Source: a bacterium (GTDB taxonomy: Bacteria; 4484-113; JAGGVC01). Taken from it: DNA of 16,546 bases. The notes under the pieces are model-generated. The model saw nothing but the letters and a program-made list of their open reading frames with translations. It did no database searches and was not told the DNA's origin. Every line of letters starts with the position of its first letter. Position 1 is the first letter of the stretch. Positions 1-7,373 of the stretch are shown piece by piece. The DNA is taken from assembly GCA_039961635.1 (NCBI GenBank), contig JABRWB010000099.1, forward strand, positions 1 through 16,546, read 5' to 3'. The translations under genes were made by a program, and so were the position numbers.

Positions 1-42
1 GGATCCAACCTTCGCCTTCGCCTTCACCGCTGCTTCTGCCAT
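1..42 (-). CDS. Partial gene, N-terminus only, unrecognised
   Basis: Only the first 14 codons are inside the window; the gene runs off the left edge. The visible residues are MAEAAVKAKAKVGS, an alanine- and lysine-rich start. The start is supported by a perfect Shine-Dalgarno (AAGGAGGT, plus-strand 48-55, 5 nt from the ATG) and a consensus -10 box further upstream. Such basic, Ala-rich N-termini occur in ribosomal and nucleoid proteins, but 14 residues are too few to name a family. Confidence 0.55.
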   Translation of the reverse strand, partial: MAEAAVKAKAKVGS

Positions 43-47
43 TCCAT

Positions 48-73
48 ACCTCCTTGCCTGAAAACCTATTATA
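48..73 (-). promoter_or_regulatory. Promoter -10 box and Shine-Dalgarno for the leftmost partial gene
   Basis: Read on the minus strand, a consensus TATAAT lies at 73-68 and a full AAGGAGGT at 55-48, followed by the ATG at 42. The predicted transcript start is near 61, giving a leader of about 20 nt. No convincing -35 is seen 16-18 bp upstream. The promoter begins 3 bp after the stop of the YaaC fragment, so the partial gene appears to be transcribed independently of it. Confidence 0.5.
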
Positions 74-75
74 CG

Positions 76-399
76 TCAGACATGAAGGCTAGTTGTACAG
101 GCAAGATTTAACATGCAATAGTAGATGAGAACAGGCCGGGCCGCGCTTACTCCGGACGAGGTCGCAGCCTGGAAATAATCTGATGCTTGATTCAGGAAGA
201 AAATCGCTGACTCTCTTGAACCGGCAGGGCATTTCTTATTGATGTGTGACTCAATAATAGGCCAAGGATTCCTAGTGTGTACCTTCCAGCCTAATCCGGC
301 TCTGCGGATACCACGTCTGGTTGGCCAAAACGAAAAATCTACAAGCTTGTTCTTTATCACAAGTTGTTTGCCGAATTTGGCATCTTTAGGTATAGGCAT
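76..399 (-). pseudogene. Truncated YaaC-like protein fragment
   Basis: This 107-codon reading frame resembles the N-terminal part of YaaC-family proteins (function unknown, usually about 300 residues or more). The recognisable part is the stretch FFLNQASDYFQAA followed by a segment ending YYCMLNLA, which matches the family pattern of an amphipathic helix and then YYGMLNLAK. Seven codons later the frame stops, and the 75 bases beyond encode only the promoter and start of the next gene, so the remaining two-thirds is absent. The ATG has a plausible Shine-Dalgarno (GGGAG, 6 nt upstream). The stretch looks more AT-rich than its neighbours. I read it as a 3'-truncated remnant; a short functional derivative cannot be excluded. 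Confidence 0.55.
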
Positions 400-427
400 T
401 AGAGGCTCCCTTCAAGAAAACACAGAT

Positions 428-457
428 TTGGACAAAACAAGGCGTTATCATAATGCC
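428..457 (-). terminator. Possible intrinsic terminator after the transporter
   Basis: Directly after the transporter stop codon, the minus strand reads GGCATTATGATAACGCC, a stem interrupted by one A-C mismatch, followed by the T-rich TTGTTTTG. The mismatch weakens the hairpin in the sense RNA, so this is tentative. Confidence 0.3.
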
Positions 458-2020
458 CTACCCCCAGCCCCCCATCATCGCGCTTGCCGCGACCAGCCCA
501 GCGGCCACTCCGGCCCACACCCACGGCAGCGTTTCTTTCGATAAATCCAGCACGTCCACGCCCTCGTGGTTGGCTATCCACACGTTGTGGGTGTTCGTCG
601 GGTCGCAAATGCCCTGCATCATCCCCACGCTGAAGAACGCGCCCATCACATGCGCGGCGGACAGCGCGCCCGCTGCCTTCACGATGCCGACGACTCCGCT
701 GCCCATCCCCCAGAGATTCAGCGGCCCGCGGTAAAGCGACAGCGGCGCGAGCACCGTGAACGCGATCACGTACGCCAGCGGCGAGCGCGGGATGGCCGCC
801 CTGATGAGAGGCTCGACGAGGGCACTCGTTTCCGGCATCATCGTCGCTTTGAGAAGCATTCCGATTCCGAGCATCAGAAGCACCGCGGGCGCGGCGTCCC
901 TGAACCCCTCGAAGCACGATTTCATCAGCAGGTCGGCGTTTTTCCCGTCGCGCACGAACGACGCGACGAACGAATAAATCACGCCGAGCGCGAGCGCCGC
1001 GATGAAAGGCATTGCGATCCCGCTGTCGGCGTAACCGGGCACGCTGGCGCGGGCGAGCGCGTCGGCGAGAAGGAAAAGAAGCGGAACGAGAATCGCCGCG
1101 TACGCGAATACGCGGGGTTTGGGCTTAGTTGTTTCGCCTCCGGAATTCGACGCACCGCCATTTTGCGCCGCGCCTTTCCGCCAGCCGAAATACACCATCG
1201 CCATCGTGACGAACGCGCCAACCCAAAGCACGAATAGCGCGGCGAGCATCATTCCGAGCAGCGTCCAGAGCAGGTAGTCCTTGATTTTCGCGAATGCGCC
1301 GGTGAGCTGGAGCGCCGCGACTGCAATTACGAGCAAAAGTGCAACCGCAACGGTAATAACGCGGCCGCGTACCGAGCGCACGAGCTTCCACGCCAAGTAA
1401 AGCACGGTGAGGACGGCGAACACGCCGAACATTACGAGCGCGAACCGGATGATCGTGTCCGCTTCGAGGCCGAGCACGTCCTTGTAAATCTGCCAATTGA
1501 CCGGGTTGAGAGTGCCGCCGAGCGACAGCGCGAAAAGGAACGACGCGCCCGCGATTTTGCCGGATACACCGACGCTGCGCAGCACCGGGAGCGTGAGCGT
1601 CGCGACCATTATGACCGCGCCCAATCCGCCCAGCGTCGTAAAAAGCAGCGCGGTGACGAGTGTGAGGACGAGCGAGAGCGCGAACGGCGAGTCGCCGCCG
1701 TACTCCGCGGCGAACCGGACGATCTGTTCCGCCACTCCGTTTTCGCGGATGTGCGCGGCGAGGATCGCCCCCAGGACGACGGCGATGTACGCGCTGACAA
1801 GCATAGCCGCGCCCTGCGAGATCACGACGTCGAGGACGGGCGAAAAGTGGCCGATGTATCCGAGCAATCCGCCATCGCGCCAGGCTGCCCCCGCGGTCGG
1901 TAAAAGAGCGGCTTTTGCGATAACGATCGCGAAAAGAGGGAGGCAGAGGATTGCCGGGAGCAGCTTCCGGTAAAGCAGGAAGCCCATAAGAAGAATGAAA
2001 AGGACGAGGACGTAGCCCAT
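458..2020 (-). CDS. Putative ion-transporter-superfamily permease (dicarboxylate/gluconate/citrate-like)
   Basis: A 520-residue integral membrane protein with about 12 hydrophobic segments. It shows the internal two-fold layout of the ion-transporter superfamily: each half has a polar, proline-asparagine re-entrant motif. In the first half this is SLGGTLNPVNW (near residue 170), preceded by a conserved-looking GGLGAVIMVATLTLPVLRSVG stretch; in the second half it is GICDPTNTHNVW (near residue 470). In families of this fold such motifs line the ion and substrate site at the centre of the membrane. The substrate cannot be read from sequence; organic anions are the common choice, so this is a family-level call. 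The ATG at 2020 has no Shine-Dalgarno but has TATAAT ending 6 nt upstream, suggesting a leaderless mRNA. The gene is divergent from the B12-domain gene across a 136-bp gap. Confidence 0.7.
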   Translation of the reverse strand: MGYVLVLFILLMGFLLYRKLLPAILCLPLFAIVIAKAALLPTAGAAWRDGGLLGYIGHFSPVLDVVISQGAAMLVSAYIAVVLGAILAAHIRENGVAEQIVRFAAEYGGDSPFALSLVLTLVTALLFTTLGGLGAVIMVATLTLPVLRSVGVSGKIAGASFLFALSLGGTLNPVNWQIYKDVLGLEADTIIRFALVMFGVFAVLTVLYLAWKLVRSVRGRVITVAVALLLVIAVAALQLTGAFAKIKDYLLWTLLGMMLAALFVLWVGAFVTMAMVYFGWRKGAAQNGGASNSGGETTKPKPRVFAYAAILVPLLFLLADALARASVPGYADSGIAMPFIAALALGVIYSFVASFVRDGKNADLLMKSCFEGFRDAAPAVLLMLGIGMLLKATMMPETSALVEPLIRAAIPRSPLAYVIAFTVLAPLSLYRGPLNLWGMGSGVVGIVKAAGALSAAHVMGAFFSVGMMQGICDPTNTHNVWIANHEGVDVLDLSKETLPWVWAGVAAGLVAASAMMGGWG

Positions 2021-2032
2021 AGGCGAATTATA
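2021..2032 (-). promoter_or_regulatory. Consensus -10 box placing transcript start at the transporter ATG
   Basis: On the minus strand TATAAT occupies 2032-2027, then six bases (TCGCCT), then the ATG at 2020. A -10 box normally precedes the transcript start by about 6-7 nt, so the mRNA would begin at or next to the start codon. No clear -35 is visible. Confidence 0.5.
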
Positions 2033-2067
2033 TAACCGATGAGCAACGCCCGGTGGTAAAATCGGCG

Positions 2068-2087
2068 CGCCGGTCGGGAGACCGGCG
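2068..2087. repeat. Perfect inverted repeat, 8-bp stem, GGGA loop
   Basis: CGCCGGTC, loop GGGA, GACCGGCG. A longer outer match exists (AAATCG before it and CGATTT after it) if a 5-base bulge on the 5' side is allowed. It lies in the divergent gap between the transporter and the B12-domain gene. It is not followed by a T-run, so it is unlikely to be an intrinsic terminator. Small GC-rich palindromes of this style are often dispersed in bacterial genomes. Confidence 0.6.
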
Positions 2088-2108
2088 ATTTATGTGGATT
2101 TTGTGTGC

Positions 2109-2127
2109 GGGCGCACGCAGTGCGCCC
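2109..2127. repeat. Perfect inverted repeat, 8-bp stem, 3-base loop
   Basis: GGGCGCAC, loop GCA, GTGCGCCC, 21 bases after the first hairpin and 29 bases before the B12-domain start codon. It could be a dispersed palindromic element, an operator or a leader hairpin. Sequence alone does not decide. Confidence 0.6.
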
Positions 2128-2156
2128 TGCGTTGGAATTTCAAGCTGTAAAACAAC

Positions 2157-2570
2157 ATGGTTGCAACAAAAACAATCCGGGTAGTCGTAGCCAAGCCGGG
2201 GCTTGACGGGCACGACCGCGGCGCGAGGGTGATCGCGCGCGCGCTGCGCGACGCGGGGATGGAAGTCATCTATACCGGCCTTCATCAAACGCCGGAGCGC
2301 ATCGCCCGCGCCTGCGTGGACGAAGATGCGGAGGTGTGTTGCCTGTCCATCCTTTCGGGCGCGCACAGGACACTGGTGCCGGAAGTGATTAGAATGCTGG
2401 CCGAACAAGGCAGGCCGGATGTGGCGGTGCTGGCCGGCGGGATCATTCCGGATTCGGATATTCCCGAGCTGATAAAGGCCGGATGCAAAGGCGTTGCGGG
2501 GCCCGGCACAAGTCTCGATGAAATTGTGGAAATGGTCAGAAAGTTTGCTGCAGAGGCGGTAACGAGATAG
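2157..2570 (+). CDS. Stand-alone cobalamin-binding domain of methylmalonyl-CoA mutase (small/C-terminal subunit)
   Basis: A 137-residue protein that is almost entirely the B12-binding Rossmann-like domain of acyl-CoA mutases. All signature motifs are present: DGHDRG at residues 17-22, with His19 the expected lower axial cobalt ligand; S-x-L within SILSG at 64-68; and GGIIP at 94-98, which lines the nucleotide tail. In many archaea and bacteria the mutase is split into a catalytic TIM-barrel subunit and this small subunit, which together interconvert methylmalonyl-CoA and succinyl-CoA. The catalytic subunit is not in this window, so the protein must pair with a subunit encoded elsewhere. No Shine-Dalgarno is visible before the ATG. 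The next gene starts 2 nt after the stop, implying translational coupling. Confidence 0.9.
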   Translation: MVATKTIRVVVAKPGLDGHDRGARVIARALRDAGMEVIYTGLHQTPERIARACVDEDAEVCCLSILSGAHRTLVPEVIRMLAEQGRPDVAVLAGGIIPDSDIPELIKAGCKGVAGPGTSLDEIVEMVRKFAAEAVTR

Positions 2571-2572
2571 CG

Positions 2573-2818
2573 ATGGCGGGAAAAAGATTCGAAATCAGGC
2601 TGCCCGCGATGGGCATGCAGAGCCAAGAGATTATCTTCAGCGCGTGGCTGAAGAATCCGGGCGATGTCGTCGAGGACGGAGACGAGCTGTTCGAAGTGGA
2701 AAGCGACAAGGCTACGGTTGTTTTCGAGGCCGAGCACTCGGGCGTGCTCGCGGAAACGCTGGTCAAGGAAGGCGCTGTAAAAGAGGGCGACCTTCTGGGG
2801 TACATCGATGCTCGATAA
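2573..2818 (+). CDS. Free-standing lipoyl carrier domain protein
   Basis: An 81-residue protein that is a single biotinyl/lipoyl attachment domain. The sequence around Lys46 is ESDKA, the signature of lipoylated domains of 2-oxoacid dehydrogenase E2 subunits; biotin carriers usually have AMKM. The N-terminal LPAMGM and the KNPGDVVEDGDELFEVE stretch are typical of E2 domains. An E2 protein would continue with a peripheral-subunit-binding domain and an acyltransferase core of about 300 residues. Here the frame stops straight after the domain, and the seryl-tRNA synthetase start overlaps it by 11 nt. It is too short and has the wrong motif for GcvH. I infer a lipoyl carrier working in trans with an unlinked enzyme; the partner is unknown. 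Confidence 0.85.
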   Translation: MAGKRFEIRLPAMGMQSQEIIFSAWLKNPGDVVEDGDELFEVESDKATVVFEAEHSGVLAETLVKEGAVKEGDLLGYIDAR

Positions 2819-4106
2819 AAAGTTTCTGCGCGAGCATCCCGACGAAGCCAAGGACGCGCTGTCGCGACGCGGACGCGATTACGTCAAACTGGTGGACAAA
2901 TTCCTGGCGCTGGACGAGGAGTCCCGCCGTACTCAAAAGGCGCTGAACGATTTGCAGGAGGACAAGAACCGCGCTTCCAAGGAAATCGCCGAACTGCAGA
3001 AGGCCGGGAAACGCCAGGAAATGGCGGAACGCATCGACCAAATGAAAGTGCTGGGTATGCACGTCAAAGCGATGGAGGAAGAGTTCGCCGAAATCGCGGG
3101 CAAGATAGAGCGGCTGATGTTGGAACTGCCGAACATCCCGCATCCGAGCGTTCCGTTCGGGATGGCGGACAGCGACAAGACGATAGTTTCCATATGGGGC
3201 GAGCCCCGCGATTTGGGCTTTCCGGCGAAGGATCATCTTGAAATCGCCGCCAGACTGGGGCTGATCGATTTCGAAGCGGGCGCGCGCGTGAGCGGGCATG
3301 GATATTATTTCTTCCGCGGCTGGGGCGCGAGGCTGCAGCAGGCGATTATCCAGTGGATGCTGGACGTGCATCAAAACGAGCACGGATATGTGCAGTTGTC
3401 GGCGCCCTACTTGGTGCTTGCGGAAGCGATGGTCGGCACCGGTCAGCTTCCCAAGTTCGCGGACGATATGTACGGCCTCGAGGGCGGGGCTATGTACCTG
3501 ATTCCGACCGCGGAAGTGCCTGTGACGAATTACCACCGCGACTCGATTATCGAAAATCTGGAAGAGCCGATTAAGTATTGCGCTTATACGGCCTGTTTCC
3601 GGCGGGAAGCGGGCAGCTATGGCAAGGCGGTGAAAGGGCTGATCCGGGTTCACCAGTTCGACAAGGTTGAGCTGGTCAACTTTACGACGCCTCACACGAG
3701 CTACGAAAGGCACGAGGGATTGACGCGCGAGGCCGAGGAAATACTCAAGCGCTTGGGGCTGCACTTCCGGAGAACGCTGCTGCCCACGGGGGATATGACG
3801 TTCGGAAGCGCTAAGACGTATGACCTCGAAGTGTGGCTGCCGTCCGACGGCAGTTGGCAGGAAGTTTCATCCAGCTCCAACTACGAAGACTTCCAGGCCA
3901 GGCGCGCGAACATAAGGTACCGCGATCCGAACACGGGCAAGCCGTTTTACGCGCATACGCTGAATGCTAGCGGCGTGGCGCTGCCCAGGCTTTACGCGGC
4001 GATTCTCGAAAACTACCAGACCGCCGACGGCGGAGTGGAAATTCCGCCCGTGTTGCGCGATTACCTTGGCGGCCGCGAAAAACTGACTGAAGCCGACAGA
4101 ATGTAG
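2808..4106 (+). CDS. serS: Seryl-tRNA synthetase
   Basis: A cytosolic class II aminoacyl-tRNA synthetase that charges tRNA-Ser (and tRNA-Sec where present) with serine. At 432 residues it is the normal bacterial length. Residues about 25-105 form the long antiparallel coiled-coil arm that recognises the extra arm of tRNA-Ser. The catalytic core shows the TAE serine-binding motif (234-236), motif 2 with FRREAG (264-269), and motif 3 (SGVALPRLYAAILENYQ, from about 388, with Arg394). The SSSSN segment before EDFQARR (about 354-366) replaces the more usual SSCSN, which is a minor variation. The ATG lies inside the end of the lipoyl gene (11-nt overlap), so the two are probably translated as a coupled unit. 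Its stop is 6 bp from the stop of the convergent downstream gene, leaving no room for a separate terminator. Confidence 0.97.
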   Translation: MLDKKFLREHPDEAKDALSRRGRDYVKLVDKFLALDEESRRTQKALNDLQEDKNRASKEIAELQKAGKRQEMAERIDQMKVLGMHVKAMEEEFAEIAGKIERLMLELPNIPHPSVPFGMADSDKTIVSIWGEPRDLGFPAKDHLEIAARLGLIDFEAGARVSGHGYYFFRGWGARLQQAIIQWMLDVHQNEHGYVQLSAPYLVLAEAMVGTGQLPKFADDMYGLEGGAMYLIPTAEVPVTNYHRDSIIENLEEPIKYCAYTACFRREAGSYGKAVKGLIRVHQFDKVELVNFTTPHTSYERHEGLTREAEEILKRLGLHFRRTLLPTGDMTFGSAKTYDLEVWLPSDGSWQEVSSSSNYEDFQARRANIRYRDPNTGKPFYAHTLNASGVALPRLYAAILENYQTADGGVEIPPVLRDYLGGREKLTEADRM

Positions 4107-4112
4107 CCGGCG

Positions 4113-4955
4113 CTAATTTCCGGGAAGTGCCGGAAGCGGATCAATTTTGTCTGTGTCCGAGTCGCCTCCGGATTCGAGTTCCCGCCCGGAAGTGGGCGAA
4201 TCTTCATTTTCAGCTTGTGATCGTTCGCCGCCTTTGTTTTCGGACTTCAAAGATTGTTCTTCGGAAGTCTGCGATTCGCCGACGCCGAATTTCATACGTG
4301 ACACCAACTCGTCTATTAAAGCTCTGGTTTCTTCGGGTAGCGGGGAAGGCCCGACCCAATGCACCATATAAATGTCTTCTGCGGAGATGTAGTAGTAATT
4401 GCCTGCCTCGACCACAGTTGTTTGGCCGGATGCGATTTTGTCTTTCAGCCCCTGCGGGAAATAAGCGGGGACTTTTGCGCCATTTTTGAAGCGAATGCTG
4501 AATTCTTGTTTCAGGTGTTCCGCATCGTCCTTAACGTATATTTTGTATTTAGGCTCGGACGGCTCCAACTTGTGGCTCTTCTGCCATTTGTACAAATCGC
4601 TGTCGCCTATCAGCCTGTAAAACTCGCTTGAGTGCGTTCCGCCGAATATGAAGCTCTTGGCGAAGCCGCCGATCCGGTGCACGTAAATGCCGAAATCCAC
4701 AGCCAAAATTGAAAGCGGGTAATCCCCTGAAATATCCTCGGTGACTGAAAACACGTCCGTCTTGTACTCGAAGTCCATCTGAAGCAGCAGGCTGTGCGCC
4801 GGCTGCCAAATGGGTTTTTGCATCTCAATCCCGTTTTCGATCCGGGGCGGGAAAATTGACTTTGCGGCAAACGCTCCGACTAGCACTACGGCAGTTACAA
4901 CTGCGAGCGCAATCAGCGGTGCAGCCAATTTGCGTGATTTAGTCGCTGAATTCAT
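4113..4955 (-). CDS. Membrane-anchored extracytoplasmic protein of unknown function
   Basis: I do not recognise the 280-residue product. Residues 1-9 are basic, and 10-31 form one hydrophobic segment (transmembrane anchor or uncleaved signal). Residues about 50-222 look like a folded mixed alpha/beta domain with an aromatic-rich stretch (NYYYISAEDIYMVHW, 186-200). From about 224 the tail is low-complexity, rich in Ser, Glu, Asp and Gly, and probably disordered. It is the third gene of a glmS-nusB unit: its ATG lies 17 nt inside nusB, with a GGAG Shine-Dalgarno 10 nt upstream. That position suggests a housekeeping or envelope role, but this is only context. Confidence 0.75.
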   Translation of the reverse strand: MNSATKSRKLAAPLIALAVVTAVVLVGAFAAKSIFPPRIENGIEMQKPIWQPAHSLLLQMDFEYKTDVFSVTEDISGDYPLSILAVDFGIYVHRIGGFAKSFIFGGTHSSEFYRLIGDSDLYKWQKSHKLEPSEPKYKIYVKDDAEHLKQEFSIRFKNGAKVPAYFPQGLKDKIASGQTTVVEAGNYYYISAEDIYMVHWVGPSPLPEETRALIDELVSRMKFGVGESQTSEEQSLKSENKGGERSQAENEDSPTSGRELESGGDSDTDKIDPLPALPGN

Positions 4956-5445
4956 TTCTGATGGACTCCAAATCGCTGTATATCGAACCGAGTATGCCGT
5001 TTACAAAACGGTTTGCATCGGATTCGCCGTAGGCCTTCGCAAGATCCAGTGCTTCGTTGATCACGATTTTGTAGGATGTGTCCGTGAAAAGCAATTCGGC
5101 AAGCGCGATGCGCAAGACGATTCGCTCCGGCCTGCCGATTCTGTCGAACGACCATTCCCACGGATAGCGCTCCAAGACCGCATCCAGCGCTTTCGTGTTC
5201 CTTAAAACCAGCTCGGCCAGGGATTTTATGAAATGCAAATTATCACCTTCAAATTTCCGGACGATATGGCCGTCCGGATCGGAAGGATCGTTTTCCGGCG
5301 GGCGCAGCAACCTCTCTTCTACAAATGCGGCAGGATCATCAACCAGGTGGAAATCGGCTTCGAAGCATATTTCCAGTAACTTCTTGCGCGCGGCGCGCCG
5401 GCTTGCCGGCTTGCCGACATCCCCGCGAACGCTATCCGTTTCCAT
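4939..5445 (-). CDS. nusB: Transcription antitermination factor NusB
   Basis: NusB is an all-helical RNA-binding protein that works with NusE (ribosomal protein S10) at boxA sites to allow processive rRNA transcription. The 168-residue product shows the family landmarks: the N-terminal SRRAARKKLLEICFEADF helix with its basic patch, the central WEWSFDRIGRPERIVLRIA segment, and the C-terminal INEALDLAKAYGESDANRFVNG helix pair. It is slightly longer than typical (about 140-160) because of a short N-terminal extension and an acidic insert (PPENDPSDPDGH). I chose the ATG at 5445; an in-frame TTG two codons upstream (5451) is possible, and neither has a clear Shine-Dalgarno. It lies 24 nt after glmS and overlaps the next gene by 17 nt, so it sits mid-operon. 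Confidence 0.93.
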   Translation of the reverse strand: METDSVRGDVGKPASRRAARKKLLEICFEADFHLVDDPAAFVEERLLRPPENDPSDPDGHIVRKFEGDNLHFIKSLAELVLRNTKALDAVLERYPWEWSFDRIGRPERIVLRIALAELLFTDTSYKIVINEALDLAKAYGESDANRFVNGILGSIYSDLESIRNEFSD

Positions 5446-5469
5446 ATTCAAAGTACCGGACGGTGCCGG

Positions 5470-7299
5470 TTAGTAGACCGTCAAAGTCTTACTAAGGTTT
5501 CTCGGCTGGTCGGGATTGTTCCCGACGAGCACGGCTTGATGATACGCCAAAAGCTGAAAAGGTATGGTGAGCAGGATTGCCTGGATATAGGGGTTGTCCA
5601 CACCTTCGGGCAGATGATACGCGGTTTCCGCCGTTTCATCGACGAGATCGTTTGCCGGGCCGAACGCGATAACCGTTCCCTGTCTGCACTTAACCTCGTT
5701 CATGTGGCTTAAAACATAGTTTTCGTCGCCGCTCACATACGTATAAAGCACAGGGTATCCCGGCGCCACAACAGCAAGCGGGCCATGTTTGAACTCGCTT
5801 GAATACATCCCTTCCGGATGGTTGAAAACGACTTCTTTTACCTTTAGCGCGCCTTCAAGCGCGATTGGGTAGGTCAGTCCGAAGCCCAGAATGTAAAACT
5901 CCTTATGCGGCAGCAGCCTGCCCGCAAGCTTGCGCATAGGCTCGTCGCATAGATCAATCGTTCGAGCAATCAGTTCACCGAGTCCATTGAAATCGGCGGG
6001 CGCAGGAGCGCCCAAAGGCGCGTCGCCATGCAATTTGTTTAAATGGCAGGCGAGATACAGAAATAATACGACTTGATTCAGAAACGTTTTCGTGGCGGGA
6101 ACGCTTATTTCCAAATTGCACGTAAGCGGAAGAAGAGTGTTCGAGTTGAGGGCGATTGTGCTTCCGATATTGTTTACCACGGACAGCACATCGCCGCCCA
6201 TCTCGTCCTTTACAAACCAAAGCACGTCCAGCAGGTCTTTCGTTTCACCGCTTTGCGATACAAGAACGACGGTGTCTTCCTTTGAAACGGACGGTCCGTA
6301 TAGCGGAAGGAACTGGCTCGCGTAGCAGGGGACCGCCGGTATGCGCGCAAGCCGCGAAAGGCAATGGCATCCGAACAGAAGCGAATGAAACGAGCTGCCT
6401 GCGCCGGTCATATAAAGCCTGCGCGCCTTGGAGATGTGCGACGCGAAATCCGAAAGCTCCTTGCTTCCCGCAATTCTGGTTAATAAATCCGGGACCGTTT
6501 TTTCCTGCTCATGGATTTCCTTAAGCATAAAATGCGGGAAGTTACCCTTTTGCACGTCTTCGATACCGAACTGGCTTTTGACGGGTTTGGCATCTACAGC
6601 TTCACGCCGGAAAAGGTTGAAAATCTCGAAAGTGCGGGACGTAAATTCGACGTAATCTCCGTCCTGAAGCTGTATGTATTCATCCGTGAATTCGAGAATT
6701 GACGGCAGGTCTGAAGACGCACAGACAAATCCTTCGCCAATACCGAGGAAAAGCGAGCTTCCGTTCCGGAAAGCGCTCATTTTGCCGTCTTCCGAGCGCG
6801 CGGCTATGCAGCTGAAATGTCCTTCAAGCAATTCAAGGGACGCTGCATGGGCTTCCTTCAGGGACTTGCCCTCGTTTATAAACTTTTCGATTACGCGGAG
6901 CACTACTTCGCCATCGTTGACTCCGAGGAAAGTCATTCCTTCCGCCGTTAGCTTTTCGATCAAGAACGGGGTGTTGGTTATGTTGCCGTTGTGTGCACCA
7001 ACCATTTTCCCGTCCAGCGAAAGGTGCGGTTGGGAGTTCTCATGGGTCGGCGCGCCGAATGTGGCCCATCTAAGCTGAATCATCCCGCGTTTACCCGAAA
7101 GCTCGTCGAACTTGAGCTTGCGGTTGACGTCCTCGATTTTGCCCGCATCCTTGCGAAGCTCTATCGCGCCGTCCGCGCCGATCGCCGCGCATCCGACCGA
7201 GTCGTAGCCGCGGTAGCTTAATCTTTTGCCCGCGCGCACAAGTAATTCGCCAAGATCGGCGCGCGGTGAGTCGAACACGATTCCGAATATTCCGCACAT
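5470..7299 (-). CDS. glmS: Glutamine--fructose-6-phosphate aminotransferase, divergent form
   Basis: GlmS converts fructose-6-phosphate and glutamine to glucosamine-6-phosphate, the first step of UDP-GlcNAc synthesis for peptidoglycan and LPS. At 609 residues it matches the E. coli length. The N-terminal glutaminase domain has nucleophile Cys2, SYRGYDS (28-34), RWATFG (77-82), HNG (103-105) and Asp129. Two SIS domains follow, with SQSGET (348-353), PATKTF (401-406), SEFKHGPLA (501-509) and the C-terminal tail NLSKTLTV with the catalytic-loop lysine 604. Oddities: the usual RWATHG is RWATFG (His to Phe81), and the usual NAHPH is NSQPH (His to Gln90). It heads a glmS-nusB-membrane protein unit. 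The ATG has a -10 box 9 nt upstream and no Shine-Dalgarno, so a leader-encoded glmS ribozyme is ruled out. Confidence 0.93.
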   Translation of the reverse strand: MCGIFGIVFDSPRADLGELLVRAGKRLSYRGYDSVGCAAIGADGAIELRKDAGKIEDVNRKLKFDELSGKRGMIQLRWATFGAPTHENSQPHLSLDGKMVGAHNGNITNTPFLIEKLTAEGMTFLGVNDGEVVLRVIEKFINEGKSLKEAHAASLELLEGHFSCIAARSEDGKMSAFRNGSSLFLGIGEGFVCASSDLPSILEFTDEYIQLQDGDYVEFTSRTFEIFNLFRREAVDAKPVKSQFGIEDVQKGNFPHFMLKEIHEQEKTVPDLLTRIAGSKELSDFASHISKARRLYMTGAGSSFHSLLFGCHCLSRLARIPAVPCYASQFLPLYGPSVSKEDTVVLVSQSGETKDLLDVLWFVKDEMGGDVLSVVNNIGSTIALNSNTLLPLTCNLEISVPATKTFLNQVVLFLYLACHLNKLHGDAPLGAPAPADFNGLGELIARTIDLCDEPMRKLAGRLLPHKEFYILGFGLTYPIALEGALKVKEVVFNHPEGMYSSEFKHGPLAVVAPGYPVLYTYVSGDENYVLSHMNEVKCRQGTVIAFGPANDLVDETAETAYHLPEGVDNPYIQAILLTIPFQLLAYHQAVLVGNNPDQPRNLSKTLTVY

Positions 7300-7317
7300 G
7301 GGGGACGGATTTTATCA
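7300..7317 (-). promoter_or_regulatory. Extended -10 promoter for glmS, near-leaderless
   Basis: On the minus strand TGATAAAAT (7317-7309) is a TGn-type extended -10, followed by nine bases (CCGTCCCCC) and the glmS ATG. The transcript start should fall about 3 nt before the ATG, and there is no Shine-Dalgarno. No -35 is obvious, as expected for extended -10 promoters. Confidence 0.5.
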
Positions 7318-7339
7318 CGAGCGTCGAAGTGAACCATTT

Positions 7340-7373
7340 TGCTACAATCAGAGTCCAAAGCCCCGTGAGGAGG
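7340..7373 (+). promoter_or_regulatory. Extended -10 promoter and strong Shine-Dalgarno for the TPR-like lipoprotein
   Basis: TGCTACAAT at 7340-7348 is an extended -10. GAGGAGG at 7367-7373 is a strong Shine-Dalgarno 6 nt from the TTG start at 7380. The promoter is divergent from, and lies about 23 bp from, the glmS -10, so the two upstream regions overlap and could be co-regulated or compete. Confidence 0.5.

Noticed and set aside
566-1237. A 223-codon open frame antisense to the transporter
   Set aside because: Its product is dominated by Arg, His and Glu with no hydrophobic core, typical of the reverse complement of a membrane protein gene.
2763-3764. A 333-codon open frame antisense to serS
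   Set aside because: It lies wholly opposite an unmistakable serS, has no recognisable motif, and is the kind of shadow that GC-biased third positions create.
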